In this document: piece by piece, positions 13,983 to 28,002 of the stretch
Position numbering within the stretch: the stretch's first letter is position 1
How the letters are laid out: the number at the start of each line of letters is the position of its first letter
Origin: Gammaproteobacteria bacterium
Lineage (GTDB): Bacteria > Pseudomonadota > Gammaproteobacteria > Ga0077554 > Ga007554
Reading direction: 5' to 3'
Assembly (NCBI GenBank): GCA_021731145.1
Contig: JAKFXX010000045.1
Coordinates: forward strand, 1 to 39,282
Length of the DNA stretch: 39,282 bases
The notes under the pieces: generated by a model
What the model saw: only the letters and a program-made list of their open reading frames with translations
Told to the model about the DNA's origin: nothing
The model's database searches: none
Made by a program: the position numbers and the translations under genes

Positions 13983-14840
13983 TTAAACGGCAATACCTCT
14001 GGAGCGCAGGTGTTCTTTCGCGGCCAGTGCCAGCAAGGTCATCTCCATGTCCCGTTCCCAATCATACCCCTTGTCAGCTTCCGTGTATCCACGCAGGCTG
14101 GTGCCATGGAAGGACTCGTCGGCGTAGATCTTGACGTGGCGGACTTCTTCGATGCTTGCCGACAGCTCGGGCCATATTTCGTGCATCATGTCACGTTGTC
14201 GTGTCACGGACCATTCGTCGATGAGCTTGTAGCGCGGCGGTAGCTGGGTGAATGCCTCGGCGGTGCCGGTCTGCCGCTTGCCTGTGGATTCGTCGATGTG
14301 ATCCGTGTACACGTAGACAATCAGTTTTGGCGAATGTTGCAGAATCACGGGGGTCAGGTTGACTTCTGACGGCATCCAGGAGCAGAAGGCGATGTCGAAG
14401 GGAAAGTCGATGTCGCTGATGGGCTGGTTACGCATCTCGTAACCGTTGGCGTCATGGAAGTCGGGAATCTGGTGAGGCTTGGCGGCGGGATCGCGGACGC
14501 CAATCACGCTGGCACCTTCCCGCGCCAGCAGGCTGCCAATGAAGCCATTACCGCAGTTCAGGTCACAGACAACGGGTTGGGCGGCTACCTGACGTGCGTA
14601 ATGGGCGATTTTTCGCATTTCGCTACGCAGTGGATAGTAGTGGGCAATGGTCGGGCCGGTCGTCGCAGCATTCCGATCCGGGTTGCTGAAGATCAAGGAG
14701 TATAAGGGCAGGCCTTTGATGCGTTCAGCGAAGGGCAGGGCGGGATTCCAGCAGGCATGTTCTTTTTGCTGCACGGCAACGATGCGGGTAAACATCTCGT
14801 TACTAAAGGATTCCATTTCGCGAAGCGGTTCAAAATTCAT
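13983..14840 (-). CDS. SAM-dependent methyltransferase-like protein, function unknown
   Basis: A 285-residue cytoplasmic protein with a Rossmann-type SAM site: VVCDLNCGNGFIGSLLA (residues 90-106) gives motif I (D-x-x-C-G-N-G-F-I-G), and VIGVRDP supplies the acidic residue after strand 2. A motif IV-like segment FDIAFCSWMPSEVNLTPVIL (148-167) follows. The N-terminal 70 residues (MNFEPLREMESFSNEMFTRI...) and a C-terminal helical part are not recognised. There is no substrate-defining motif such as NPPY. The ATG at 14840 is preferred to an in-frame TTG at 14852 (weak GGAA seven bases upstream). It follows hemE by 74 bp and precedes the Nudix gene, but there is no evidence for a haem-pathway role. 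It could also be a non-catalytic SAM-binding protein. Confidence 0.75.
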   Translation of the reverse strand: MNFEPLREMESFSNEMFTRIVAVQQKEHACWNPALPFAERIKGLPLYSLIFSNPDRNAATTGPTIAHYYPLRSEMRKIAHYARQVAAQPVVCDLNCGNGFIGSLLAREGASVIGVRDPAAKPHQIPDFHDANGYEMRNQPISDIDFPFDIAFCSWMPSEVNLTPVILQHSPKLIVYVYTDHIDESTGKRQTGTAEAFTQLPPRYKLIDEWSVTRQRDMMHEIWPELSASIEEVRHVKIYADESFHGTSLRGYTEADKGYDWERDMEMTLLALAAKEHLRSRGIAV

Positions 14841-14860
14841 GGTTGTTTCCAAAAATAGCG

Positions 14861-14905
14861 CCAGAGGGTTTGGGGATCGTTGAGGAAAAAGTCCGCGCCC
14901 TCTGG
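14861..14905 (-). terminator. Long-loop hairpin after hemE
   Basis: CCAGAGGG and CCCTCTGG (14898-14905 and 14861-14868 on the plus strand) pair with a 29-nt loop. On the transcript it is followed by GCGC and TATTTTT. The long loop makes efficient termination doubtful, so read-through into the methyltransferase gene is possible. Confidence 0.35.
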
Positions 14906-14914
14906 GGCAAAAAA

Positions 14915-15979
14915 TTACGCGTGATATTGGGGGCTCAGCTCGTGTACGGCCTCGACGAATGCCCGTGCCTGTTCGGGGTCTACATGCTGGTGAATGCCAT
15001 GGCCCAGATTGAAAACATGGCCGGAACCGTGTCCGTAGCTGGCAAGGATGGTTGCCACTTCGGCGCGGATGCGTTCGGGGGAGGCGTACAGCACACAGGG
15101 GTCCATGTTGCCTTGCAGGGCGACTCGATCCCCTACGCGTGCGCGCGCATCGCTGAGGTCAGTGGTCCAATCCACGCCCAACGCATCACAACCTGTATCC
15201 GCCATTGCTTCCAGCCAGGCCCCGCCGCCCTTGGTGAACAGGATCACCGGTACGCGGCGGCCTTCGCTTTCGCGTTGCAGGCCGTGGACGATTTGTTGCA
15301 TGTAACGCAGCGAAAACTCGCGGTAATCGCGCGGGGTCAGCACGCCGCCCCAGGTATCGAATACCATCACCGCCTGTGCCCCGGCAGCGATCTGCGCGTT
15401 CAGGTAAGTGATGACCGACTGCGCCGTGGTATCAAGCAGCTTGTGCAGCAGCGCGGGCTGGTCGAACATCATGCCTTTGATTTTTGAATATTCCTTGCTG
15501 GAGCTGCCCTCCACCATGTAGGTGGCCAGCGTCCAGGGGCTGCCGGAGAAGCCGATCAGCGGCACCCTGCCATGCAGTTCGCGGCGTATCAGCCGTACTG
15601 CGTCCATGACATAACGCAGATTGCTCTCCGGGTCGGGCACGCCCAGTGCGGCGACATCGGCAGCGGTACGCACCGGACGCTCAAAGCGCGGGCCTTCGCC
15701 TTCGGAGAAATACAGTCCCAGGCCCATTGCGTCGGGGATGGTGAGGATGTCGGAAAACAGGATCGCGGCATCGAGCGGGAAGCGCTCCAGCGGTTGTAAT
15801 GTGACCTCGCAGGCCAGCTCCGGGTTGGTGCACAGATCCATAAAAGAACCGGCGCGCGCCCGGGTGGCGCGGTATTCAGGCAGATAACGCCCCGCTTGGC
15901 GCATCATCCATACCGGGGTGACATCTACAGGTTCGCGCAACAGGGCGCGCAGGAAACGGTCGTTTTTCAATTCAGACAT
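14915..15979 (-). CDS. hemE: Uroporphyrinogen decarboxylase
   Basis: A 354-residue cytoplasmic enzyme, the same length as E. coli HemE, that decarboxylates the four acetate side chains of uroporphyrinogen III to give coproporphyrinogen III. The start [20 protein letters not shown] and the signatures [64 protein letters not shown] and [10 protein letters not shown] are all present. The ATG at 15979 is chosen by alignment over an in-frame start 15 bases upstream. It follows gltD on the same strand with a hairpin between. A tandem GCGCMAAG repeat lies 14 bp before its start codon, so its translation-initiation region is repeat-derived. Confidence 0.97.
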   Translation of the reverse strand: MSELKNDRFLRALLREPVDVTPVWMMRQAGRYLPEYRATRARAGSFMDLCTNPELACEVTLQPLERFPLDAAILFSDILTIPDAMGLGLYFSEGEGPRFERPVRTAADVAALGVPDPESNLRYVMDAVRLIRRELHGRVPLIGFSGSPWTLATYMVEGSSSKEYSKIKGMMFDQPALLHKLLDTTAQSVITYLNAQIAAGAQAVMVFDTWGGVLTPRDYREFSLRYMQQIVHGLQRESEGRRVPVILFTKGGGAWLEAMADTGCDALGVDWTTDLSDARARVGDRVALQGNMDPCVLYASPERIRAEVATILASYGHGSGHVFNLGHGIHQHVDPEQARAFVEAVHELSPQYHA

Positions 15980-15993
15980 GTAAAGGCTACTCA

Positions 15994-16016
15994 CGCAAAG
16001 GCGCCAAGGCGCAAAG
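15994..16016. repeat. Short tandem repeat CGCAAAG/GCGCCAAG/GCGCAAAG
   Basis: Three imperfect 7-8 nt units in tandem. From memory this sequence type is dispersed in many proteobacterial genomes. Here it occupies the leader immediately ahead of hemE, and its flank provides GTGAG as the only Shine-Dalgarno-like sequence. Confidence 0.5.
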
Positions 16017-16026
16017 AAATATTTAA

Positions 16027-16057
16027 CCCTGGAAGCGGTAGTTGACCGCCTCCAGGG
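16027..16057 (-). terminator. Hairpin between gltD and hemE
   Basis: CCCTGGA (16027-16033) pairs with TCCAGGG (16051-16057), and GCGGT with ACCGC, with one mismatch and loop AGTTG. It begins a few bases after the gltD stop. On the transcript it is followed by TTAAATATTTCTTT, a weak U-rich tract. It could be a partial terminator or attenuator separating gltBD from hemE. Confidence 0.5.
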
Positions 16058-16062
16058 CCGGT

Positions 16063-17490
<1,428 letters not shown>

Positions 17491-17516
17491 TTATCGGTGG
17501 CAGGATGCACAGCGCG

Positions 17517-21998
<4,482 letters not shown>

Positions 21999-22037
21999 TC
22001 AGTTCTGGATCGTGAGTTAGCTGTCCCCTGCCCCCGT

Positions 22038-22056
22038 GATCACCATTAAGGTGACC
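22038..22056 (-). promoter_or_regulatory. Hairpin in the gltB leader
   Basis: On the transcript, GGTCACC pairs with GGTGATC (one G-U pair) around loop TTAAT. It lies between the candidate promoter and the gltB ATG. It could be a regulator operator (a GGTCACC-N5-GGTGATC dyad) or an RNA structure. Function unknown. Confidence 0.4.
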
Positions 22057-22095
22057 ATGAAGGGGCAATGCAAAATCGCAGGGGAAATGAGTCTG

Positions 22096-22124
22096 AGTAT
22101 ACTAGCGCGCGGCGCTTGGTTCAA
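22096..22124 (-). promoter_or_regulatory. Candidate sigma-70 promoter of gltBD
   Basis: On the minus strand TTGAAC (22124-22119), exactly 17 bp, then TATACT (22101-22096). The predicted start of transcription is near 22089, giving a leader of about 90 nt. Confidence 0.65.
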
Positions 22125-22178
22125 TGCGGGTGTGCTGGACAAATCCCGCGTGCTTTTGATGGGTTTTGGGTGTGCGGC

Positions 22179-23492
22179 CTACTGCCTGGATTTTTTCAGG
22201 TCGTCCTGGATACTGCCGATGCTGCGTATCCAGGGGGTGATGCCGGTCAGTTTCGTGATGTCCTGTGCCGCTTGTTCGGCTTGGGCGCGGGTAGCATAAA
22301 TGCCGGTGAGCAAGACGTGCCGTGTCTCGCCGAGGCGGTTTACACGGAAGTAGGCGGTTTCCGTCGTGAGCGGATGGCTCGCGGTGAACGCCTGCAATGG
22401 CGCTTCGGTTTTCATCGACATAAGCTGGAGGGTGTAGTGGCTGGGGCTCTGTGTAAGCAGCCAGGGTTCGCCTTTGAGCGTAGTGACCGGTTCGCTGGTG
22501 GCCTTTTTTGCGGGTGCCGCAACGGTGTTGGCGTCTGGTTGCGTGGAGGGCGCGATAGTGGCAGGGGTTGCCTCGTCGGGCGGTACGGCAGGCATGGGTT
22601 CAGGCGCAGGCGGCACGTTGCTCACGCTGAGTCCGGCCTCCTTGGCCTGCACATCCACATTCGCAAGTTGCGCGAGTGCTGCCTCTCTTTGTTGCGTGGA
22701 GAGAGCAGGGTGTAATGGCGGGATCTCCAGCGGCATGGCCTTGCCCTGCGCGAGGGTTGCCGTCGATGCGGGCGGGGCGGTGTCCTTATCGGGCGAGATG
22801 TTGATCTGGTTTTGCAATAGCAATGCGGCTGCCGCCAGGGTGATCGTGATGCCCGTCAGCCACAGCACTTTCTTTCCCTTTTTTGATGGCTGGCCCGAGG
22901 TTTTTTGATCGCCGGATGAGGCAGGAAGGTAAAAGGCGTGCGCCATGCGTTGCCGCAAGGGCGCAAGTGCGGGGGTAGCGAGCATGGGTTCGATCTGCGG
23001 CTGGCAAAACAGGATGATGGTCAGTAATCCCTGGCTGTCATCGCCCGCCTCAAGGATGCGCGCCAGTAACAGGAGTGCAGATTCGCGCAGCTGATCGGCG
23101 TTGTCTATCGCCAGTATCGGGCGATGCGCGTCCAGCCTCATCTCGCGCAGGCGTTCGCTCAACAGTCGCAGACGTGTCTCGCGGTTTTGCGTCTTGCTAA
23201 CGCGCAGGCCGAATTCCGCGCTGAGTGTGGCGAGGATGCCATCTTCGTCCAGCATGGGCGTGGCGTCGATGCGGCATACGCGCCATGATGCGGAGGCCGA
23301 GGCCAGGAGTTGCTCCAGCAGGGCGGTTTTGCCGCTCTCTTTGCCGCCGATCACCAGTAGCAATTCGCTGTATGGCGCAAGATAGCGCAACATGTGCAGG
23401 TGTTGTTCGTGCAGTGGCGGGGCGTCGAAAATATCGTCTTGCGAGGAGCCTAGCGAGGGTTCGCGCCGCAGTGTTGGGGAGGATGACGGCAC
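22179..23492 (-). CDS. DamX-like AAA ATPase with C-terminal SPOR domain
   Basis: 437 residues. The N-terminal half is an ExeA/GspA-type ATPase region: Walker A GGKESGKT (49-56) and Walker B ILAIDNADQ (126-134). One membrane helix, VLWLTGITITLAAAALLL (209-226), is followed by a long Pro/Ala-rich periplasmic linker. The C-terminal SPOR domain (from about 345, YTLQLMSMKTEAPLQAF to ITPWIRSIGSIQDDL) should bind denuded peptidoglycan at the division septum. This matches E. coli DamX in layout. In many gammaproteobacteria such a gene sits between aroKB and gltB; here gltB follows but ppx precedes. The start is a GTG at 23492, three bases after the ppx stop, without a clear Shine-Dalgarno, so translation may be coupled. 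Confidence 0.87.
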   Translation of the reverse strand: MPSSSPTLRREPSLGSSQDDIFDAPPLHEQHLHMLRYLAPYSELLLVIGGKESGKTALLEQLLASASASWRVCRIDATPMLDEDGILATLSAEFGLRVSKTQNRETRLRLLSERLREMRLDAHRPILAIDNADQLRESALLLLARILEAGDDSQGLLTIILFCQPQIEPMLATPALAPLRQRMAHAFYLPASSGDQKTSGQPSKKGKKVLWLTGITITLAAAALLLQNQINISPDKDTAPPASTATLAQGKAMPLEIPPLHPALSTQQREAALAQLANVDVQAKEAGLSVSNVPPAPEPMPAVPPDEATPATIAPSTQPDANTVAAPAKKATSEPVTTLKGEPWLLTQSPSHYTLQLMSMKTEAPLQAFTASHPLTTETAYFRVNRLGETRHVLLTGIYATRAQAEQAAQDITKLTGITPWIRSIGSIQDDLKKSRQ

Positions 23493-23495
23493 GAT

Positions 23496-25034
23496 TTAAG
23501 CGAATTCCAGTTTGATGTTGGCCGCCGCCAGATAGGCGGCTTCCCCGGCCAGTTCGGTCTCGGTGAGGGGGTGTCTGGCCAGCCATGCGGCAGGGAACTG
23601 AACGCGCAAGGAGCGTCGCCCCGCCGTCAGCCTGAAATCCGGCAATGCCGCGTCGGCGCGGCTGCGGTGCAGCAGTACCGCAAGACGCAGCAGGACGCAC
23701 AAGCGCCACTCCTGATCAATTTGAGAGGCGGGAAGCCGCATGAATATCTCCATGGGAAACTTGCGCCGGTGGCCACGGATCAACCCCGCCAGCCGTGCCT
23801 GTTCCTGGCGTGAGAATCCCGGCAGGTCGGAGTTTTCCACCAGATAGGCACCATGCTTGTGGTACTGGTTGTGGGCGACCGCCAGGCCAATTTCATGCAG
23901 GCGGGCGGCCCAGCTCAATAAGTGGGCATGTTCCTCGTTGGCAATGCTCCAGTCACGCGCTACCTGGGAGAGGCAGGCCAGCGCGGTACGTTCGACGCGG
24001 GCGGCTTGGGTAGTGTCTGCATGGTAACGCGCCATCATCGCCTGGATGCTGGTTTCGCGCACATCTTCATGCTGTATCCTGCCCATCAGGTCATATAACA
24101 CCCCTTCGCGCAGCGCGCCGTCGGCAACCTGCACGCACTTGATGTCCAGCGTCTCCATTGCCGCAAGCAGAATCGCCACGCCGCCGGGCAACACCGCTAT
24201 GCGTTCGCTGCTCAGCCCATCCAGGCGCAGGCGTTGCACATGGCCCGCTTCGATCAGCGCGTCGCGGAGTTTGCGCAACGCCGGCCGCGTGATGCCTGTG
24301 TCGCTCCATCCCTTGTCGCGCACGATTCTGTCCACCGCGCGGATGGTGCCCGACGCGCCAACGACGCTCTGCCAGCCGAGCCGCCGGTATTGCGCCTGGA
24401 TCGGCTGAAGTTCAAGCTGCGCGGCGATTTCCGCGCGACGCATGTCGCGGGCGCGGATTACGCCATCGGGAAAATGGGCGCGGCTCATGTTCACGCAGCC
24501 CATGTGCAGACTTTCCATCTGTAGCGGTTCGAAACCTTCGCCAATGATCAGCTCGGTGCTGCCGCCACCGATATCCGTCACCAGGCGTCGCCCCTTCTGT
24601 AGCGGCAGGCTGTGCGCGACACCCAGGTAGATAAGCCGCGCCTCCTCACGGCCAGCGACGATCTCGATAGGGTGCCCCAGGGCGTTTTGCGCGCGCTCCA
24701 GAAAGTCACCGGCATTACAGGCGGCGCGCAGGGTGTTGGTGCCCACGGCACGCACGCTGCCCGGCGGCATGTCGCGCAAGCGTTGACCGAAGCGTGCCAG
24801 GCACTCCAGGGCGCGTTTCTGGGCGGGTTCTCCCAGCCGGTTTTTCTGATCGAGCCCCGAGGCCAGCACCACCATTTCACGTAAACGGTCAACGACATGG
24901 ATCTGGCCGTTCATGATGCGTGCCACCACCAGGTGAAAGCTGGTGGAGCCGAGATCAATGGCAGCGACGATTTGCGGTGGGGCGTTATTCGGCACGTCAG
25001 CGATGGCTTTTATTTCTTCTGGAGGGGTAGACAT
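23496..25034 (-). CDS. ppx: Exopolyphosphatase (Ppx/GppA family)
   Basis: 512 residues, close to E. coli Ppx (513). The N-terminal actin-like ATPase fold has both phosphate loops, VAAIDLGSTSFHLVVAR and LVTDIGGGSTELIIGEG, plus VRAVGTNTLRAA and GREEARLIYLGVAHS. The C-terminal part is HD-like (LLSWAARLHEIGLAVAHNQYHKHGAYLVENSDLPGF). It removes phosphate from long-chain polyphosphate; GppA-type pppGpp hydrolysis is an alternative that sequence alone does not exclude. It is downstream of a CHAD gene, whose family binds polyphosphate, which supports the Ppx reading. A MITE-like repeat ends five bases before its ATG, and there is no recognisable Shine-Dalgarno. The next gene follows three bases after its stop. 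Confidence 0.92.
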   Translation of the reverse strand: MSTPPEEIKAIADVPNNAPPQIVAAIDLGSTSFHLVVARIMNGQIHVVDRLREMVVLASGLDQKNRLGEPAQKRALECLARFGQRLRDMPPGSVRAVGTNTLRAACNAGDFLERAQNALGHPIEIVAGREEARLIYLGVAHSLPLQKGRRLVTDIGGGSTELIIGEGFEPLQMESLHMGCVNMSRAHFPDGVIRARDMRRAEIAAQLELQPIQAQYRRLGWQSVVGASGTIRAVDRIVRDKGWSDTGITRPALRKLRDALIEAGHVQRLRLDGLSSERIAVLPGGVAILLAAMETLDIKCVQVADGALREGVLYDLMGRIQHEDVRETSIQAMMARYHADTTQAARVERTALACLSQVARDWSIANEEHAHLLSWAARLHEIGLAVAHNQYHKHGAYLVENSDLPGFSRQEQARLAGLIRGHRRKFPMEIFMRLPASQIDQEWRLCVLLRLAVLLHRSRADAALPDFRLTAGRRSLRVQFPAAWLARHPLTETELAGEAAYLAAANIKLEFA

Positions 25035-25038
25035 TAGG

Positions 25039-25180
25039 TTTAACCCGGATTGTTCATTAGGCTCGATACGATGTGTTTTGCAAGTATCCGTTCGCCCGGA
25101 GTTTGTCGAAGGGCTTGTCTTTACAGTGCGCGTGGTTCGACAAGCTCACCACGAACGGCTAATGAATAATCTGGGTTTAA
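25039..25180. repeat. 142-bp palindromic MITE-like element in the ppx leader
   Basis: Terminal inverted repeats of 22 bp with three mismatches (TTTAACCCGGATTGTTCATTA at 25039 onwards and its near-complement at 25159-25180). An inner inverted repeat runs CCGTTCG...TTTGTCGAAGG (25088-25112) against GGTTCGACAAGCTCACCACG (25134-25153) and AACGG. The inner CCGTTCG.....GAGCTTGTCGAA type is, from memory, a common dispersed palindrome in proteobacteria. It fills almost the whole CHAD-ppx spacer, ending 5 bp from the ppx start codon and 11 bp from the CHAD stop. No coding capacity. Confidence 0.8.
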
Positions 25181-25191
25181 TTTTACCATGC

Positions 25192-26226
25192 CTACTTATC
25201 ATTGCGTGCCTTTTCAAGCAGGCTTTGTCCCAGACGGGTGACGTGCCGGACAAGCGTCTGTGCGCCGTCGTCAAGATAATGGGCCGCAATCTCCGTGAGT
25301 AACGCCTCCGCGCGCGCCTTCGCAAGCCGGGCGAGTGTTACCAGCCCGGCGTGTTCGTTGCGCCGTTGTTCCGCCCGTAGATGAGCCGGGTCAATCTCGC
25401 TCCCAAGTGCGATATCCAGCAAGCGGCGTGCCCTTGCGGCTGCGGCAGCTTCCACCGCGAGCGCGATTTCCTGTGCGTGCAGATGGGCGTCGTGCAGGTC
25501 ACCGAGCAGATCCTGCAGCTCCTTAAGCTGTTTGATGATCTGCTTGCCGTCCTTGATCTCTTCCTGTATTGGTTCCAGCAGGTAGCGCAGGCGTTTTACC
25601 TGGATCCGGGTGTTGTGCAGGGTTTGCACGTCGGCGGAAGAGGCATTGCCACCTTCACGGTGTGCTGCGCGCCATAGACCCCGTTCCAGCTCTTTACCGT
25701 GTTGTTTGATTTGTTTGCCGGTGACTTCGGCAAATGGGGTTTCGTGCGCCTGGCCATCCAGATCATACGCAACGGTATAGCGTTGTAGCTGCTTGCGGAG
25801 TTTCGGTTCGAGGCGCAAAAAATCCTTGATCGCCCGTGTGCGTATTTCATCATAAGCCTTGGCCTTGCGCGCCTCCAGCCTTTCCAGCAGCCACAACCAG
25901 CCGATCCTCTGGCGTGCCGGCAGGTGGTGTTCTTGAGACCGCAGCCATTCGATCCGCACTTCGGCGTCACGCGCCTCATTAGTGGCCCGCGCCAACCGCC
26001 GCAGTTGCTTCCGGCTCTTTTTCGGGACGGTGTCCGACAGAGCATCCTGGTAGGCCTGCGTGCAACTGCGCAACCGGCGCAACGCCACACGGAAATCATG
26101 CAGCGCCTCCAGATCCTCCGGATTATCAAACCGCCCATACGCGGCAACAGCGGCATCCAGTTGTGCCAGGGCAGTCATGCGCACCGCACGCGCGGCGGAA
26201 AGCATCAACAGTCCGGTGGGATCCAC
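25192..26226 (-). CDS. CHAD domain protein (polyphosphate-associated)
   Basis: 344 residues, essentially one CHAD domain (conserved histidine alpha-helical domain). It shows LEALHDFRVALRRLRSCTQA near the N-terminus, TNEARDAEVRIEWL, TLHNTRIQVKRLRYLLEP with the second conserved His/Arg cluster, and LQDLLGDLHDAHLHAQEIAL. These basic, His-rich helices are known to bind polyphosphate and target proteins to polyP granules. The GTG at 26226 is chosen because GGAGG, lying across the end of sixA, is six bases upstream; the frame is open further up to 26322 but would overlap sixA deeply. No CYTH domain is attached. It lies between sixA (2 bp) and ppx. A 23-bp stretch (25640-25662) is identical to sequence in the glyoxalase gene's 5' end. 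Confidence 0.9.
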   Translation of the reverse strand: MDPTGLLMLSAARAVRMTALAQLDAAVAAYGRFDNPEDLEALHDFRVALRRLRSCTQAYQDALSDTVPKKSRKQLRRLARATNEARDAEVRIEWLRSQEHHLPARQRIGWLWLLERLEARKAKAYDEIRTRAIKDFLRLEPKLRKQLQRYTVAYDLDGQAHETPFAEVTGKQIKQHGKELERGLWRAAHREGGNASSADVQTLHNTRIQVKRLRYLLEPIQEEIKDGKQIIKQLKELQDLLGDLHDAHLHAQEIALAVEAAAAARARRLLDIALGSEIDPAHLRAEQRRNEHAGLVTLARLAKARAEALLTEIAAHYLDDGAQTLVRHVTRLGQSLLEKARNDK

Positions 26227-26228
26227 CG

Positions 26229-26735
26229 CTATCCTCCGAGCGCGCGGAGCTGGGACGGGGCAAGTGCCCAGACCAGTATCGCCTTGCCCTGTGCGATGCC
26301 GTTCGAAAACTCGATCAAGCAAGCCGCTCCTTTTTTGATCTCGATAAAGGGCTGTTTTTTGCCCGTCAGCAGCCAGCTCACCAGATGGCCTAAATCCGGC
26401 TCATGACCCACCACGGCGACGGTGTCATGCCCTTTTTGGGCCTTGATCCAGGACAGCACCGATTCCGGGGCGTGTCCAGGCGCGAGCTCCCGCACTTCAG
26501 TGGCCATCAGCCCGCCGTAGGCATCGCCGATGATCCGCGCCGTTTCCGCAGCGCGTGTCAGCGGGCTGGTGGCCAGAAGATCAATCTGAGGGATCACACC
26601 ATGAAGCCCACGCACCGCCTTACGCATTTTCTTGCGGCCGATGTCTGTCAATGGCCGGGTATCATCTGGCTCGCCGGTGGTGGCGAATATTTCCCGGTCT
26701 TCGGTCGGGGCGTGGCGGATGATGAGTAATTGCAT
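26229..26735 (-). CDS. sixA: SixA-type phosphohistidine phosphatase
   Basis: 168 residues of the histidine phosphatase superfamily. The N-terminal catalytic motif is IIRHAPTEDRE (R7, H8, with Ala where many members have Gly). LLATSPLTRAAETARII supplies the second Arg, and VAVVGHEPDLGHLVSWLL the second active-site His. SixA removes phosphate from HPt/phosphohistidine proteins, including PTS-Ntr components. The length and compact core without a large insertion suit SixA rather than phosphoglycerate mutase. A strong GAGGAG precedes the ATG. It is the first gene of the minus-strand sixA-CHAD-ppx-damX run; the 26736-26857 spacer upstream must hold its promoter, but none is obvious. Confidence 0.88.
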   Translation of the reverse strand: MQLLIIRHAPTEDREIFATTGEPDDTRPLTDIGRKKMRKAVRGLHGVIPQIDLLATSPLTRAAETARIIGDAYGGLMATEVRELAPGHAPESVLSWIKAQKGHDTVAVVGHEPDLGHLVSWLLTGKKQPFIEIKKGAACLIEFSNGIAQGKAILVWALAPSQLRALGG

Positions 26736-26857
26736 GGGTGGTGCTCCTCAATGTTGGGAAAACCTACATTAGGCAAGCGTAGAGACTGGAGAAGAATCCG
26801 TCCAGCGGTTTCGGGGGGAAGGAGGGTGCAGAGGAAAAAAGCGCAGTAACGCGCCCC

Positions 26858-26885
26858 AAAAAAAGCCCACCCGCAAGGGGTGGGC
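26858..26885 (-). terminator. Intrinsic terminator of PEP-CTERM gene 4
   Basis: On the minus strand GCCCACCC (26885-26878), loop CTTGC, GGGTGGGC (26872-26865), then seven T (26864-26858). It stops transcription from the upstream PEP-CTERM gene before it reaches sixA. Confidence 0.93.
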
Positions 26886-26930
26886 AATCATGCACTATTT
26901 GTGGAGCTTATTGTGAGTAAAGCGAAGCGA

Positions 26931-27905
26931 TTAGGTGGCCTTGCGGCGACGGCGGGCAAAGCCCAAACCAGCCAAGCCTAAACCCAGCAGGGCAAGGGAG
27001 GCAGGTTCAGGAACCTGCTGTACCCCACCACCGCCACCCTGAGTGACTTCACCAAATACCGAGACCCCGAAGAGGTTGCCACCTGCCCCAGTATTGATCG
27101 TTTGTTCGACCGTGCCGCTCGCGATGCTGAATTTATAAAGCATGCCGGAGCTGATGTCGCCACTCCAGAAGGATGTTCCATTCGGATCCAGGTTCAACGC
27201 AAACCAACTGTCTTTCCCAGTTACGTCATACGTTTGAGTTATGGCGCCTGTTGAGTTCATACGCAGAACGTTGCTGCTATTGGCCACCAGCAAGCCCCCG
27301 TCACCCAGGAGCCGAAGTGCATACTCCCCTCCCGCATTGGAGAAGTTGGCCAAGCGTGTGTTAGTGGCGATGTCCAGTACACCCACAAAGCCTTGCTCAG
27401 TCGTGAAGTAGATGAGCGAGTTGGCGGCGTTGAGGTCAATCCAATCCGCCCTGCCTGCAGTAGTGTTCAGCGAAGCGAGGAGGGTGCCCGTTGGCGAGTA
27501 TTTCCCGATCAAACCGCTACCGGCACTGCTCATATAGAAATTGCCTGCCTGATCGAAGACGAGGCTCTCCGGCAAGCCAGTCTGCGAGACGAATGGCGAG
27601 GTGAGGGTGTGCGGCTCGCCTGGCCCGGCGAACTTGGCCAGGAAGTTATTGCTGAAGTTGGTGACGTAAAGATTCCCGGCGGCATCGGACGCCGATCCGG
27701 TGGTATAGCCACTAGCGCCCGTATTCAGCGTTTCCTGCAAGACTCCTGCAGAATTATAGTGCTTCACATTACCGCTGCCCGTGGACGCAAAAATGTCCCC
27801 GATCGCAAAGGGAGTTGCCTGTGCCACATTTACAACTCCCGCCATACCGACCACCAGCGCAAGTGCGGCTAAGGTCGGGCTCAATTTTGATTTTGCTAGT
27901 TTCAT
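26931..27905 (-). CDS. PEP-CTERM protein with NHL/Vgb-like propeller body
   Basis: 324 residues. The N-terminal signal peptide runs from MKLAKSKLSPTLAALALVVG to AQA. The body has repeated strands of the type GNLYVTNFSNNFLAKF, GNFYMSSAGSGLIGKY and SLIYFTTEQGFVGVLD, typical of a beta-propeller. After a Gly-rich linker (TQGGGGGV) comes a textbook sorting signal, QQVPEPASLALLGLGLAGLG, followed by FARRRRKAT. It is thus a canonical exosortase substrate, unlike the VPEAETW-type signals at 5519-7724. GGAG eight bases upstream of the ATG sets the start. It is monocistronic, with a strong terminator downstream and a sigma-54-like promoter upstream, consistent with PEP-CTERM genes known to be controlled by RpoN with PrsK/PrsR. 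The ligand is unknown. Confidence 0.9.
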   Translation of the reverse strand: MKLAKSKLSPTLAALALVVGMAGVVNVAQATPFAIGDIFASTGSGNVKHYNSAGVLQETLNTGASGYTTGSASDAAGNLYVTNFSNNFLAKFAGPGEPHTLTSPFVSQTGLPESLVFDQAGNFYMSSAGSGLIGKYSPTGTLLASLNTTAGRADWIDLNAANSLIYFTTEQGFVGVLDIATNTRLANFSNAGGEYALRLLGDGGLLVANSSNVLRMNSTGAITQTYDVTGKDSWFALNLDPNGTSFWSGDISSGMLYKFSIASGTVEQTINTGAGGNLFGVSVFGEVTQGGGGGVQQVPEPASLALLGLGLAGLGFARRRRKAT

Positions 27906-28002
27906 GGCTAATTCTCCAAATGGGAAAGAGTGAATAAATGGGGTCAGACACGATTTCTATGCTTACTCAACCACTATCGTGCCGACCTTTCACAAATAAG
28001 TA

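Noticed and set aside
14840-14914. In-frame extension after the hemE stop reading like protein (FFLNDPQTLWRYFW)
   Set aside because: HemE already has the family length and C-terminus. The reading is short and ends at the next gene, so stop-codon read-through is not supported.
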